The notes: a model not told the origin generated them from the sequence alone. A DNA stretch of 47,085 nucleotides from an uncultured Steroidobacter sp. (GCA_937864115.1 CALMII010000045.1:1-47085); one strand, 5' to 3'; counted from the first letter of the stretch, positions 15,909-25,804 are shown. Program-made: numbers and translations.

Positions 15909-18900
15909 GGCGCGAAGGCCACGTCGTCGATCCAGACCGTGGTTCCGGGACCATAGTAGTCTTCCCTGACATACCGCCACTCGATGTCGTGCGGGCCCAC
16001 GGTGATCGGTACGGTGGTCTGCGTCCACTGTGTCGCCGCCCAAATCGACGCCACCTCAACTCCGTCGACGAGGACGGCGAGGCGGTCGCAGCACCCCGAC
16101 GAGCTGTCGAATCTGGAATGGAAGCTGAGTCGGCCAGCCGCAAAGACCGCGCGGAATCGAGTGCTGCTGGACTGCTGGACGCCGACCGCTCCGGATCTGA
16201 TGCTCGCGCTGCCCGTGCGCGCCACCGTCGAATCGAGCATCCAGGGCGCACTGCTTCCTGCCGGCGTCGACCATGCTCTCCAGTCCGGCGTGCCCTCGAA
16301 GCCCTGACTGAAGCTGGTGATCGGCGACGGCAGCCCAGTCGGGTCGTTCGGATCGCCTCCGTACAGCGCTTCATCAAAGTCCGTGTAACCGTCGCCATCG
16401 GAATCGGGATCCCACGGATCGGAGTTGTAGGTGAGCAATTCTTCCCTGTCGTTCAGACGATCGCCATCGCTGTCGGCCTGGGCGGGATTCGTCGCATACG
16501 TGACGATCTCCTCGAAGTCCGTCAGCCCGTCGCCATCCGAATCGACGACCGTCGGGTCGGAGCGATTCTGATACTCGTCAGCATTGCTGACGCCGTCACC
16601 GTCCAGATCTCCGAGCGCATCCGCTGCATTCGCGTCGCTCAATCCGTACAGCTGTTCCCACCACCGCGGGAGGGTATCGAGATCCTGATCGCCGAACGGA
16701 AGCGCGAGGAATGCGGTGGTGTTGTTCACCACGTGAACCAGGAAGGCACCGGTCTGGCCGAACGCGATGCGCAGTGGTTGACCGAGGTACTGGTAGCTCG
16801 CAAGGACGGCGCGCGTATGCTCGTCGCGAATGTCGAGACGATCGGTCGTGTCGAGAGTGACCAGGACGCCATCGCGCCAATGAGCATCTGCGATCGCCGC
16901 GCCCAACGCGCCGGCGTATGTGAGCCCCGGGGAGTCATAGACATCGCCAGTACCGAGCAGAATGTACTGACCATCCGGCGCTACGCGAATCGGCGGCTCG
17001 ATCGAGAACGAGCCGTGATACGGACTTTCGCCTTGTCCGGCGATCGAACCCGTCGTCTGATCGATCACTTCATAGTGCAGGTCGTTCGGGCTCATCCCAT
17101 CCCGGAAGAAGTACACGCGCGACGTCACGGGGTCCCACGCGTAGTCTCTCGATACCTGATTCCACTCCCGCTGATCCGTGAGCACGCCGTTGCGATCGAA
17201 AATGTAGTGCGTCGCCCATGCACCGCTCGGATCCTGAGCCAGCACATAGTTGCCGACCGCCGCCAGCCCGCCGACTCCCATCGAGGTGTTGGCGAATGGC
17301 GTCTCCGGAGCGTTGCTCGCGGAAACGTCCACATACCGGATCGCGCCCGTGCTGTAGCCCAGGTACAGGCGCTGATGGGCACTCGAATAGCTCATGGTCG
17401 TCGGCGCCAGCGTGCTGAATCCCTGATCGATGCCGACGACATACGGGTTGAGATACTCACCCGATGCGATTGACCATCGATAGACGCGCTGATTGGCTCC
17501 ACTCAACAGGTAGATGACGTCATCGTCGCTGGCGATTTTGTCCGGTATGTAGCTCGGCACGGTGGCGCCGTAGTTGCACTGCACTCCGTTGCCATGCGCC
17601 GGGAGCCAGCACGCGGAGTCCTGTGCATACGCGTCGAGACTGAGCCCGGTCGTGCTGTCGCTCTGCGACATGCCTGCATTCCATGCGTCGGGATAGTGGT
17701 CGCGATCGGTGTCGACCGATGCGGCGGGATCCAGCGGAAACGCGTCCTGCGTATTCGTTACGCCATCGCCGTCGCTGTCGTTGCTGGGTGTGTAGGCATG
17801 GAACTGCACGACGCCGTTGTCGATGGTCACCACGACCATGCCGGCATCCGTGCCTACGACGCGCAATCCCCGTCCGGTGTAGGAAATCTGCTCGAGCGTC
17901 GCCCGGTTCGCACCCAGCCGCCTCAGAATGGCCTGGTTGCCGATGTTGGTCAGCGCCGCGATGGAGCCATCGGCAAACCATCGTGCATCGACGACCTGCA
18001 TGCCCAGCGACCCCGCCCATGACAGTCCGGACTGGTTGTAGATGTCACCGCTGCCCAGCAGGACGTACTGGCCTCCCGCCGAAACACGGATCGGCGGCTG
18101 AATGGCATACGCACCGTGATACGGAGTCTCGCCGGCCGCAGTAATGGTTCCGGTCGTCTGCTCGATGACTTCGAAGTGCAGATCGTTCGGGCTCATGGAG
18201 TCCCGGAAGAAATACACACGCGAACTGACGGGATCCCACGCGTACTCCCCGGAGGAGTAGTTCCATTCGGCCTGGTCTGTCAACGCGCCCTGGCGATTGA
18301 AGATGTAATGCGTCGCCCATGCGCCGCTGCCATCCTGTGCGAGCAGATGATTGCCCACTGCTGCCAGGCCGCCGACGCCCATCGCTGTATTCGTGAACGG
18401 CGTCTCGGCTGCGCTGGCCGCAGCCAGATCGATGTAGCGGATCGCGCCGGTGGTGTAGCCGAGATACAGACGCTGGTGATCGGACGAATAGGCCATCGCC
18501 GTCGGCGCGAGCGTACTGAAACCCTGATTGATGCCGACGACGTACGGATTGAGGTGCCTGCCTGCGCTCACGGACCAACGGTAGACACGCCGGTTGGCGC
18601 TGCTCAGCAGATAGATCGTGTCGTCGCCACGAACGACCTGGTCAGGCACATAATTCGGAATCGTGGCGCCGTAGTCGCAATTGACGCCATCGCCATGCCC
18701 CGGGAGATAGCACGCAGAATCCTGAGGATAGGCATCCAGGCTCAGCCCGGTCGTGCTGTCGCCCTGACTCCTGCCGGGGTTCCACGCATCCGGATACCCA
18801 TCGCGGTCCGTATCCATCGATGCCGCTGCATCCAGCGGGAATGCGTCCTGCGTGTTGGCGACGCCGTCCCCATCGCTGTCGTCGTTCGGCACGTAGGTGC

Positions 18901-21541
18901 GGAACCGGACTGTGCCGTTCTCGACGACGAGGACCGCCATCCTCGCATCGCTGCCCACGACTTGCAGTGCCTGACCCGCATAAGTCATCTGCTCCAGCAC
19001 CGTCAGGTTCGTCCCGAGCCGGCGCAGGACAGTCTGGTTACCGGCAGTCGACAACGTGACGATGGAACCATTGGCCATCCAGCGCGCATCGACGATTTGC
19101 CCGCCGAGCGAGCCCGACCACGTCAGGTCCGTGCGGTTGTAGATGTCGCCGCTGCCCAGAAGCACGTACTGACCGCCGGCCGACACGCGAATCGGCGTCT
19201 GTATGGAATAGGCACCGTGATACGGCGACTCGCCCTTTTCCGCAATCGTTCCCGTTGCCTGATCGATCACTTCGTACATCAGGTCGTTCGGGCTGGTGTC
19301 GTCGCGAAGGAAGTACACGCGGGAAGACGCCGCATCCCATGCATACTCCCTCGAGTAGTAATTCCAGTCTTCCTGGTCCGTCAGTGCACCGTTGCGATCG
19401 AACACATAGTGAGTCGCCCAGGCACCGCTGTCGTCCTGCGCGAGAACGTAGTTGCCGACTGCGGCCAGTCCTCCAAGCCCCATCGCCGTAGTGGCAAACG
19501 ACGTTTCCACCGGCGAGCTGGCAGCGAGGTCGATGTAGTGGATTGCACCCGAGCCGTACCCGAGGTACAGGCGCTGATGATCGGGCGAATGCGCCATCGT
19601 CGTCGGCGCGAGGGTGCTGAACCCCTGGTCGATCCCGACGACGTACGGATTGAGGTAGGCACCCGAAGCAATCGACCACCGATAGACGCGCCGGTTTGCA
19701 CTGCTGAGCAGGTATACCGTGTCCCCTGCAGCGACGATCCGGTCAGGAACGTAGTTCGGGAGCGTCGCGCTGTAATCGCAGTTCACGCCGTCCCCGTGTC
19801 CGGGGAGATAGCACGCTGCATCCTGCGGATAGGCATCGAGAGCCAGGCCCGTCGTGCTGTCGCTGCCTGTCATGCCCGCATTCCAGGCATCCGGATATCC
19901 GTCGCGATCGGTGTCGACTGATGCGGCCGCGTCGAGCGGGAACGCATCCTGCGTGTTCGCGACACCGTCGCCATCGCTGTCGTCGCTGGGAACGTAGGTG
20001 TGGAACTCGACTGATTGGGTCGTCCTGATCAGCACGGCCATTCTGGCATCGGTACCCATGACGCGCAGCGGTTGACCGTTGAATGTCCGCTGCTCCAGGA
20101 CGGTCCGATTGGCGCCGAGGCGACGCAGCACCGTCTGATTGCTGCTTGCGGAAATCAGCGCAACGATCGAACTGTCGGCGAACCACCGCGCATCCGTCAC
20201 CTGCGAACCGAGCGATCCTGCCCAGGCAAGGTCCGTGCGGTTGTAGATGTCGCCGCTACCGAGCAGGACATGGCTGCCGTTGGCGGATACGCGGATCGGC
20301 GGTTGAATCGAATAGGCGCCGTGATACGGCGTCTCGCCCTGGCTCGTGATTTTCCCCGTCGACTGATCGATCGTTTCGTACAGCAGATCGTTGGGACTGA
20401 AACTGTCGCGGAAGAAATAGACGCGGGAGGAAGATCCATCCCACGCGTACTGTCTTGAGTAGTAGTTCCAGTCCTTTTGGTCCGTCGCAACTCCGTTGCG
20501 ATCGAGTATGTAATGCGTCCCCCACGCACCGGCGTCGTCCTGCGCGAGCACGAAACGACCGACGGACGCGAGTCCCATGACATTCCCAGAAACCTGCGCG
20601 AAGGGTGCATCCACCGGATCGGCCGCGGTCACATCCAGAAATCGAATCGCTCCATTGCCGTAGCCGAGATACAGACGCCCGTGATCGCCGGAATACGCCA
20701 TGGTGGTCGGCGACGAGGCACTTGCGGCCAGCACATAGGCATCGAGATACCGCGCTTCGCCGATCGACCATCTGAAGATGTAGCTGTGCGCGTTGTCCAG
20801 CAGGTACACGATGTCCTGATCGTCGTACACCACGGCGTCCGGAATGTAATTCGGCAGCTCCGACGTCACCTCGAAGTTCTCGGAGACCGTGCCGACGGTG
20901 ACGCGCGTCCGGCTGATCCTCGAATAATTCGTGGAGGCCCGGGTTCTGACGGCCAGTGTCTGGGCGGAACTGATGGAGCCCGCAACACTCGTGAATGCGC
21001 CCCCATCGATCGAGTACTCGCCTCCTTCGATGCTGACGGGCGCGGCGGTGTTCATACCCGAAATCGTCACGGTGCTGGACACGATCCATGTGTCTCGGAC
21101 CGCATTGACGGACCTGGCAAACCCGAAGGCATTCGGCGTCGTATCTGCCGCCACCGTGGTCACGGTGAAGGTGCCCGATACACCGCCAACGGTCAGCACC
21201 GCGCTCACCGCAGTCGAGAACTGACTCGACGACGTCACACGGACTCGGATCTTCTGGCCGTTGGCAACCGTTCCGGCCGCCGAGGTAAAGGCAGCACCCT
21301 CGATCGAGTATTCGCCGCCAGTGATACTGACGGCAGCGCTGGCCGTGATGCCCGCGATGACGACGTCGTTCGAGATTGCGGACTGAGACAGTTCGATGTC
21401 TGTCTGTTGCGAGAGAGCGAAGGTGTCGGGCGTCGTGTCCGGCGGTGACGATGTCGCCGAACTGCCGCCGCCCCCTCCGCCCCCGCATCCCGCGAGCACT
21501 AGCAATCCTGCCCAAACGACGTTGGAAATTCGCGTGTGCAC
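15905..21541 (-). CDS. Giant lipoprotein with four tandem propeller-like modules and TSP3 calcium repeats
   Basis: 1878 residues. A lipoprotein signal ends in LVLAGC (Cys19), followed by a glycine run. Two Ig-like units of 98 residues follow (GGEYSIEGAAFTS at 75, GGEYSIDGGAFTS at 173). Then come four large modules starting near residues 231, 596, 963 and 1330. Each has a beta-propeller-like part (VYLLSSANRRVYRWS, QRLYLGYGSGAI, VLAQDDSGAWATHYVFDRNG) and, in modules 1-3, a closing thrombospondin type 3-like stretch (DSDGDGVANTQDAFPLD, DTDRDGYPDAW). Further TSP3 repeats (about 1625-1735) and a lectin- or MAM-like domain with a Cys-Cys pair finish the protein. TSP3 aspartates bind calcium. A surface-exposed adhesion or binding role is inferred. 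Confidence 0.9.
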   Translation of the reverse strand: MHTRISNVVWAGLLVLAGCGGGGGGGSSATSSPPDTTPDTFALSQQTDIELSQSAISNDVVIAGITASAAVSITGGEYSIEGAAFTSAAGTVANGQKIRVRVTSSSQFSTAVSAVLTVGGVSGTFTVTTVAADTTPNAFGFARSVNAVRDTWIVSSTVTISGMNTAAPVSIEGGEYSIDGGAFTSVAGSISSAQTLAVRTRASTNYSRISRTRVTVGTVSENFEVTSELPNYIPDAVVYDDQDIVYLLDNAHSYIFRWSIGEARYLDAYVLAASASSPTTMAYSGDHGRLYLGYGNGAIRFLDVTAADPVDAPFAQVSGNVMGLASVGRFVLAQDDAGAWGTHYILDRNGVATDQKDWNYYSRQYAWDGSSSRVYFFRDSFSPNDLLYETIDQSTGKITSQGETPYHGAYSIQPPIRVSANGSHVLLGSGDIYNRTDLAWAGSLGSQVTDARWFADSSIVALISASSNQTVLRRLGANRTVLEQRTFNGQPLRVMGTDARMAVLIRTTQSVEFHTYVPSDDSDGDGVANTQDAFPLDAAASVDTDRDGYPDAWNAGMTGSDSTTGLALDAYPQDAACYLPGHGDGVNCDYSATLPNYVPDRIVAAGDTVYLLSSANRRVYRWSIASGAYLNPYVVGIDQGFSTLAPTTMAHSPDHQRLYLGYGSGAIHYIDLAASSPVETSFATTAMGLGGLAAVGNYVLAQDDSGAWATHYVFDRNGALTDQEDWNYYSREYAWDAASSRVYFLRDDTSPNDLMYEVIDQATGTIAEKGESPYHGAYSIQTPIRVSAGGQYVLLGSGDIYNRTDLTWSGSLGGQIVDARWMANGSIVTLSTAGNQTVLRRLGTNLTVLEQMTYAGQALQVVGSDARMAVLVVENGTVRFRTYVPNDDSDGDGVANTQDAFPLDAAASMDTDRDGYPDAWNPGRSQGDSTTGLSLDAYPQDSACYLPGHGDGVNCDYGATIPNYVPDQVVRGDDTIYLLSSANRRVYRWSVSAGRHLNPYVVGINQGFSTLAPTAMAYSSDHQRLYLGYTTGAIRYIDLAAASAAETPFTNTAMGVGGLAAVGNHLLAQDGSGAWATHYIFNRQGALTDQAEWNYSSGEYAWDPVSSRVYFFRDSMSPNDLHFEVIEQTTGTITAAGETPYHGAYAIQPPIRVSAGGQYVLLGSGDIYNQSGLSWAGSLGMQVVDARWFADGSIAALTNIGNQAILRRLGANRATLEQISYTGRGLRVVGTDAGMVVVTIDNGVVQFHAYTPSNDSDGDGVTNTQDAFPLDPAASVDTDRDHYPDAWNAGMSQSDSTTGLSLDAYAQDSACWLPAHGNGVQCNYGATVPSYIPDKIASDDDVIYLLSGANQRVYRWSIASGEYLNPYVVGIDQGFSTLAPTTMSYSSAHQRLYLGYSTGAIRYVDVSASNAPETPFANTSMGVGGLAAVGNYVLAQDPSGAWATHYIFDRNGVLTDQREWNQVSRDYAWDPVTSRVYFFRDGMSPNDLHYEVIDQTTGSIAGQGESPYHGSFSIEPPIRVAPDGQYILLGTGDVYDSPGLTYAGALGAAIADAHWRDGVLVTLDTTDRLDIRDEHTRAVLASYQYLGQPLRIAFGQTGAFLVHVVNNTTAFLALPFGDQDLDTLPRWWEQLYGLSDANAADALGDLDGDGVSNADEYQNRSDPTVVDSDGDGLTDFEEIVTYATNPAQADSDGDRLNDREELLTYNSDPWDPDSDGDGYTDFDEALYGGDPNDPTGLPSPITSFSQGFEGTPDWRAWSTPAGSSAPWMLDSTVARTGSASIRSGAVGVQQSSSTRFRAVFAAGRLSFHSRFDSSSGCCDRLAVLVDGVEVASIWAATQWTQTTVPITVGPHDIEWRYVREDYYGPGTTVWIDDVAFAP
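16690..20851 (-). repeat. Four tandem 1.1-kb repeats inside the giant lipoprotein gene
   Basis: Module starts fall near 20851, 19756, 18655 and 17554. Aligned landmarks in the DNA, such as the codons before the NYVPD motif, recur exactly 1101 bases apart twice (17562, 18663, 19764). The first unit is two codons shorter (1095). The last unit lacks the closing FPLD/DAW segment and runs into the C-terminal calcium repeats. The units remain visibly similar at the DNA level, so unequal recombination could change their number. Confidence 0.88.
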
Positions 21542-21708
21542 TCCGGCTGCTCCTGCTTGTTCTAGTTCGAATCCTGGGGAAATTCCTCCCGCTTGCGCAC
21601 GATTCTAGCAACAGGTCGCTCGCGTTTGCGATCCAGGGCCAGTCGTGAAAGCGTTCATGCGAACGCAGCAGTACGCGGCAATCCCAACCCTCACCCCCCG
21701 CAGGGCCG

Positions 21709-21732
21709 AGGTCGCGACATAATCCGCGACCT
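21709..21732 (-). terminator. Hairpin after the ydeP-like gene
   Basis: A perfect 8-base inverted repeat (AGGTCGCG and CGCGACCT, 8-base loop) lies two bases past the stop codon of the oxidoreductase gene and before the giant lipoprotein gene. A T-run is missing on the minus strand, so it may stabilise the transcript end or stop transcription only weakly. Confidence 0.45.
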
Positions 21733-21734
21733 GC

Positions 21735-23990
21735 CTATGCCGACGGCGCCTTCTCCACTTCCACCGGCGTCGACTTGTATGCCGGCGTGCGGCTCTGCGG
21801 ATCGAAATCTTCGAGCGCGACCAGCACGCTCGCCTCGGGAAAGTATGCTGCACACGATCCCCTGGCGATCGGATAAGCGACGGCATGGAATCCTGTCGCG
21901 ATTCTGTTCGCCGCGCGCAGCGTGACTGCGTCGTCGTTCCGGATGCCCCGTGCCTGCATGTCCTCTTCATTCATGAACACGACGTCGCGGCGACCCTTGA
22001 TACCGCGGTAACGATCGTTCAGCCCATAGATCGTCGTGTTGTACTGATCGTGCGAACGGATCGTCGTCAGCAGGAGCGGGAATACTCCCGCGGTGCGCCG
22101 CTGCGCCGTCCGCAGCTTGAACTGCGCCCGTCCCGTCGGCGTCTTCCACCTCCGTAGCGCCGCCGGATTGGGCAGATGAAATCCGCCCGGGATGCGAATG
22201 CGCTCGTTGTAGTTCTCGAACCCCGGAACGATCTTCTCGACCAGGTCGCGAATGCGATCGTAGTTCTGCACCAGACCGTTCCAATCCACCTTGCTGTCCG
22301 GCAGCGTAGCCGCGGCCAGCATCCCGACGATCGCAGGCTCGGAGCGCACTTCCTGCGAGGGCGGTGCCTTGAACCCCTGCGAGGCATGCACCATCGACAT
22401 GGAATCTTCGACCGTCACGCTCTGCACGCCGCCCTCCTGCACGTCGAGATCCGAGCGTGCCAGCGCCGGCAGGATGAGTGCATCGGCACGATGGAGCAGG
22501 TGACTGCGATTGAGCTTCGTGTGAATGCCGACGTAGAGCGCGAGCTTGCCCATGCCTTCCGCAGTCGCCACCGGATCAGGCGCCGCGACCGCCATGTTGC
22601 CGCCGAGCGCAATCAGCACCCGCACCTTTCCTTCGCGCATGGCTTCGATGCACTCGACGACGGAATAGCCTTCGGTTCGCGGCGGCGAGAATCCGAACGT
22701 CGCCTCGATGCGATCGAGCAGGTCTGCCGGCGGACGCTCGTTGACGCCCATCGTGCGATCACCCTGCACATTGCTGTGACCGCGCACCGGACAGATGCCC
22801 GCACCGGGCCGGCCGATGTTCCCGCGCAGGAGCAGCAGATTCGCGAGCTGATGGACGTTCTCGGTCCCGTGCGCGTGCTGCGTGATTCCCATGCCGTAGG
22901 CGAGGATGGCCGAGCGAGCACGGGCGTACTCCCTGGCCGCCGCCTCCAGCTCGACCCGGGTTACACCCGTTTGTTCGACGATCTCATCCCACGACAGCGC
23001 ATCGAGCTGCCGCGTCAGTTCCTCGAATCCCGTCGTATGCGCATCGATGAACTCCCGATCGAGGATCGGCTCATCCGTCGGGGATCGGTCGCGCTCCCAT
23101 TCCAGCAACAGCTTCATCAGGCCCTGCAACGCCAGCGCATCGCTGCCGACACGCAACTGCAGATACTGAGTCGCCAGCTCGGTTCCTTCTCCCGTCAACA
23201 TCTCGACCGCGCTATGCGGGGCGATGAATCTTTCGAGCCCGCGTTCCCGCAGCGGATTGAAGACGAGCAGCGGCACGCCTCGCTTTCGCGCCGCCCGCAA
23301 CGTCGTCAGCATGCGCGGATGATTCGTGCCGGGGTTGTGACCGAAGCTCAGGATGAGATCGGTGCAGTCGAAGTCGGCGAGTTGAACGGTGCCTTTGCCG
23401 ACGCCGATCGACTGCGGCAACCCGACGCTCGACGCCTCGTGGCACAGGTTGGAACAGTCGGGCATGTTGTTCGTGCCGTACTCACGCGCGAACAACTGGT
23501 ACAGGAACGCGGCTTCGTTGCTGGTTCTCCCCGAGGTGTAGAACGCCGCGGCATCGGGTGTGCTCAGCGCACGCAGATGCAGCGCGACGAGTTGCGCCGC
23601 ATCAGCCCACGAGATGGGCACATAGCGATCACTGGCAATGTCGTATCTGAGCGGATGCGTCAGGCGCCCCTGCGATTCCAGCCAATGATCGGACTGCGCA
23701 CGCAATGCCGTGACGGTATGCGCCGCGAAGAACTCCGGCCCGACCGTTCGTGAAGTCGTCTCCCACGCGACCGCCTTCGCGCCGTTCTCGCAGAACTCGA
23801 ACGACGACGTGTGCTTCGGATCCGGCCAGGCGCATCCGGGACAATCGAACCCCGATGGCTGATTGGCCTTCAGCAATGCACGAGTGCTGATGGCCGGCGC
23901 GCCCTGCTCGCGAACGACGGCTGCCGTCGCTGCCAGCGCCTCCCAGCCTCCTGCAGCGCGATCGTACGGCTCGATGCTCCTGTCGCTCAT
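21735..23990 (-). CDS. FdhF/YdeP family molybdopterin oxidoreductase
   Basis: 751 residues, cytoplasmic (no signal peptide). The N-terminal GFDCPGCAWPDP (Cys50, Cys53) is characteristic of the YdeP branch, which lacks the usual four-cysteine iron-sulfur motif of formate dehydrogenases. NMPDCSNLCHEASSVGL (175-191) places Cys183 where FdhF has selenocysteine as molybdenum ligand. GNIGRPGAGICPVRGHSNVQ is a typical cofactor-binding loop and the C-terminal molydopterin-dinucleotide-binding domain begins near residue 620. E. coli YdeP is linked to acid resistance, but its substrate is unknown. The start codon overlaps the fdhD stop (ATGA) behind GGGAGG, so the two are translationally coupled. FdhD is the sulfur carrier such enzymes need. 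Confidence 0.93.
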   Translation of the reverse strand: MSDRSIEPYDRAAGGWEALAATAAVVREQGAPAISTRALLKANQPSGFDCPGCAWPDPKHTSSFEFCENGAKAVAWETTSRTVGPEFFAAHTVTALRAQSDHWLESQGRLTHPLRYDIASDRYVPISWADAAQLVALHLRALSTPDAAAFYTSGRTSNEAAFLYQLFAREYGTNNMPDCSNLCHEASSVGLPQSIGVGKGTVQLADFDCTDLILSFGHNPGTNHPRMLTTLRAARKRGVPLLVFNPLRERGLERFIAPHSAVEMLTGEGTELATQYLQLRVGSDALALQGLMKLLLEWERDRSPTDEPILDREFIDAHTTGFEELTRQLDALSWDEIVEQTGVTRVELEAAAREYARARSAILAYGMGITQHAHGTENVHQLANLLLLRGNIGRPGAGICPVRGHSNVQGDRTMGVNERPPADLLDRIEATFGFSPPRTEGYSVVECIEAMREGKVRVLIALGGNMAVAAPDPVATAEGMGKLALYVGIHTKLNRSHLLHRADALILPALARSDLDVQEGGVQSVTVEDSMSMVHASQGFKAPPSQEVRSEPAIVGMLAAATLPDSKVDWNGLVQNYDRIRDLVEKIVPGFENYNERIRIPGGFHLPNPAALRRWKTPTGRAQFKLRTAQRRTAGVFPLLLTTIRSHDQYNTTIYGLNDRYRGIKGRRDVVFMNEEDMQARGIRNDDAVTLRAANRIATGFHAVAYPIARGSCAAYFPEASVLVALEDFDPQSRTPAYKSTPVEVEKAPSA

Positions 23991-24838
23991 ACCGCCTCCC
24001 GCACCGGAACCACGTGCTGCTCGAGGCGCTGCGGATGCGTATAGACATTGAAGCTCGCGGCGCGCAGGAAACCGACGAGCGTGATACCGACCTGCTCGGC
24101 GAGTTGCACGGCAAGGCTTGAGGGCGCACCGATGGCAACGATGATCGGCACCTGCACCGCTGCCGTCTTCTGGACCAGTTCGAACCCGGCGCGTCCGCTC
24201 AATGCGAAGAGCGTGTTGTCCGGTCGCCAGTTTCTCGAAGCGAGCGTCCCGATCACCTTGTCGACCGCATTGTGGCGACCGACGTCCTCATGCACGGCCA
24301 GCAACTCGCCGCCGAGATCGAACGCCGCGACGGCATGCAGTCCACCGGTCACGTCGAAAACCTGCTGCGCTGCGCGCAGGCGCTGCGGGATGCCATAGAG
24401 GAATGACGCCGGGATCGGCCGCGCCGAGCATTCGATCGATTCCATCGAGCCGAGAGTCGACACGGCGTCCAGCGATGTTTTCCCGCACAGACCGCAACTC
24501 GCAGAACTCACGAAGTTGCGCGCCACGCTCTTCAGTTGCGGCGCCGCACCTGCGCGCAGTTCCACCTTGATCACATTGGATCGCTGACCGCAGCGTCGTA
24601 TCACCTTCACCTGCGATGCGTCATGAAGAATCCGTTCCGCGATCAGAAATCCCAGCGCGAGCTCCTGGTCGGCCCCCGGAGTACGCATCGTCACCGTGAC
24701 GACCTCCTCGCGGCCCTGCGAGACGATCCGGATCTCCAGCGGTTCCTCGATCACCAGGGTTTCGGTACGCAACAGTGCGCGGTCCCGATTCACGTGACAC
24801 GCCGCGTGCGGGTGTGTCGAAGCAGCTGATGGGCTCAT
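23987..24838 (-). CDS. fdhD: Formate dehydrogenase accessory sulfurtransferase FdhD
   Basis: 283 residues. FdhD moves sulfur from a cysteine desulfurase to the molybdenum cofactor of formate-dehydrogenase-type enzymes. The catalytic loop SSASCGLCGKTSLD holds Cys115 and Cys118. VHEDVGRHNAVDKVIG and LSGRAGFELVQKTA are further family signatures. The start at 24838 has only a weak ribosome binding site. The gene overlaps the downstream YdeP-type oxidoreductase by four bases, its likely client, and follows the beta-lactamase gene by 30 bases, so the three may share a transcript. Confidence 0.96.
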   Translation of the reverse strand: MSPSAASTHPHAACHVNRDRALLRTETLVIEEPLEIRIVSQGREEVVTVTMRTPGADQELALGFLIAERILHDASQVKVIRRCGQRSNVIKVELRAGAAPQLKSVARNFVSSASCGLCGKTSLDAVSTLGSMESIECSARPIPASFLYGIPQRLRAAQQVFDVTGGLHAVAAFDLGGELLAVHEDVGRHNAVDKVIGTLASRNWRPDNTLFALSGRAGFELVQKTAAVQVPIIVAIGAPSSLAVQLAEQVGITLVGFLRAASFNVYTHPQRLEQHVVPVREAV

Positions 24839-24868
24839 GATGCGGTGCTCAGCGACAGGGCATGGGGA

Positions 24869-25804
24869 TCATACTGAACCCAAACGCCTGCCATATCTAC
24901 GCACTCCCGCCGCGCGCGATTCGGGCAGGGCTGCAGTCACCGCCTCGGCCACCAGCCCCGCCACCCGCGCATGCACGGGCTCCAGCTCCGCGACCGGCCG
25001 CGGGGACTCACTCATATATATGGCAAGGATCAGCGGTCCGCGCCCGGGCGGCCAGACGATGGCGACATCGTTGACTGCGCCATTGGCTCCCGTCCCGGTC
25101 TTGTCGCCCGCGGTCCAGCCTGAAGGCAGTCCGGCACGAATGCGTCGCGCGCCCGTGGGCGAAGCTTTCGTCCACTCGACCAGCATCTGACGCGAACCGG
25201 CACTCAGAATGTCGCCCGCCAGGACGCGAGCCGCCGTATGAGCCATTGCGTGCGGCGTCGTGGTGTCGCGTTCATCGCCGCGCAGGTTGGAATTCAGTGC
25301 GAGTTCGTTGCGGTCCAGACGCGTGATCGTGTCGCCCATGCTGCGCAGATCGGCCGTCAATCCGGCGGGGCCGCCGATCTGTTCCAGCAGCAGGTTCGCT
25401 GCCGGGTTGTCGCTCAGCTTGACCGCTGCCGCACACAGCTCGCCAATCGACAACCAACCGGTGGAGAGTTTCGCCGCAGTGACGGGCGCATGACTGACCA
25501 TGTCGCCGGCATCGAACGTCACCTTGCGGTAAAGATGAAGCTGCGACCGATCCACGCGACGCAGCACCGCGGCGGCCAGCAGCAGCTTGAACGTCGAGCA
25601 CATCGCGAATCGTTCGTGCTCGCGCAACCCGATCGAGCGACCCGAGACAGGATCGAGCGCGCAGACGCCGAGACGCCCGCCTGCTTCGGCTTCGAGTTCC
25701 GCAAGCCGTTCCCGCAGCGCTTCATTCGTCGAGCCGGCCGCCGACGCGAAACGCGTGGCCAGCAATCCCAGCAACAACGAACGCCGATCGATCCGTTCCG
25801 ACAT
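24869..25804 (-). CDS. Class A beta-lactamase, Tat-exported
   Basis: 311 residues, a serine hydrolase that opens beta-lactam rings in the periplasm. The signal peptide has a twin-arginine motif (IDRRSLLLG). Catalytic motifs are complete: Ser70-Thr-Phe-Lys73, Ser131-Asp-Asn133, Glu167 in RLDRNELALN (the Ambler 166 general base) and Lys235-Thr-Gly. The omega-loop continuation DERDTTTPHAMA is typical of the class. Cys69 precedes the nucleophile, but no cysteine follows KTGTG, so the disulfide of KPC/SME-type carbapenemases is absent. Spectrum cannot be read from sequence alone. No AmpR/BlaI-type regulator or mobile element is adjacent, which fits a resident chromosomal gene. Confidence 0.95.
   Translation of the reverse strand: MSERIDRRSLLLGLLATRFASAAGSTNEALRERLAELEAEAGGRLGVCALDPVSGRSIGLREHERFAMCSTFKLLLAAAVLRRVDRSQLHLYRKVTFDAGDMVSHAPVTAAKLSTGWLSIGELCAAAVKLSDNPAANLLLEQIGGPAGLTADLRSMGDTITRLDRNELALNSNLRGDERDTTTPHAMAHTAARVLAGDILSAGSRQMLVEWTKASPTGARRIRAGLPSGWTAGDKTGTGANGAVNDVAIVWPPGRGPLILAIYMSESPRPVAELEPVHARVAGLVAEAVTAALPESRAAGVRRYGRRLGSV

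Noticed and set aside
13656..15956. 766-residue open frame on the plus strand
   Set aside because: It crosses the start of rhs, the DUF418 gene in another frame and the following convergent gene. Its arginine-rich composition is typical of a shadow frame in GC-rich DNA.
21735..23990. Formate dehydrogenase alpha subunit
   Set aside because: The N-terminal four-cysteine iron-sulfur motif and selenocysteine are missing and the YdeP signature GFDCPGCAWPDP is present, so formate as substrate is not supported.
24869..25804. KPC/SME-like carbapenemase
   Set aside because: Cys69 is present, but no partner cysteine follows the KTG motif, so the diagnostic disulfide cannot form.
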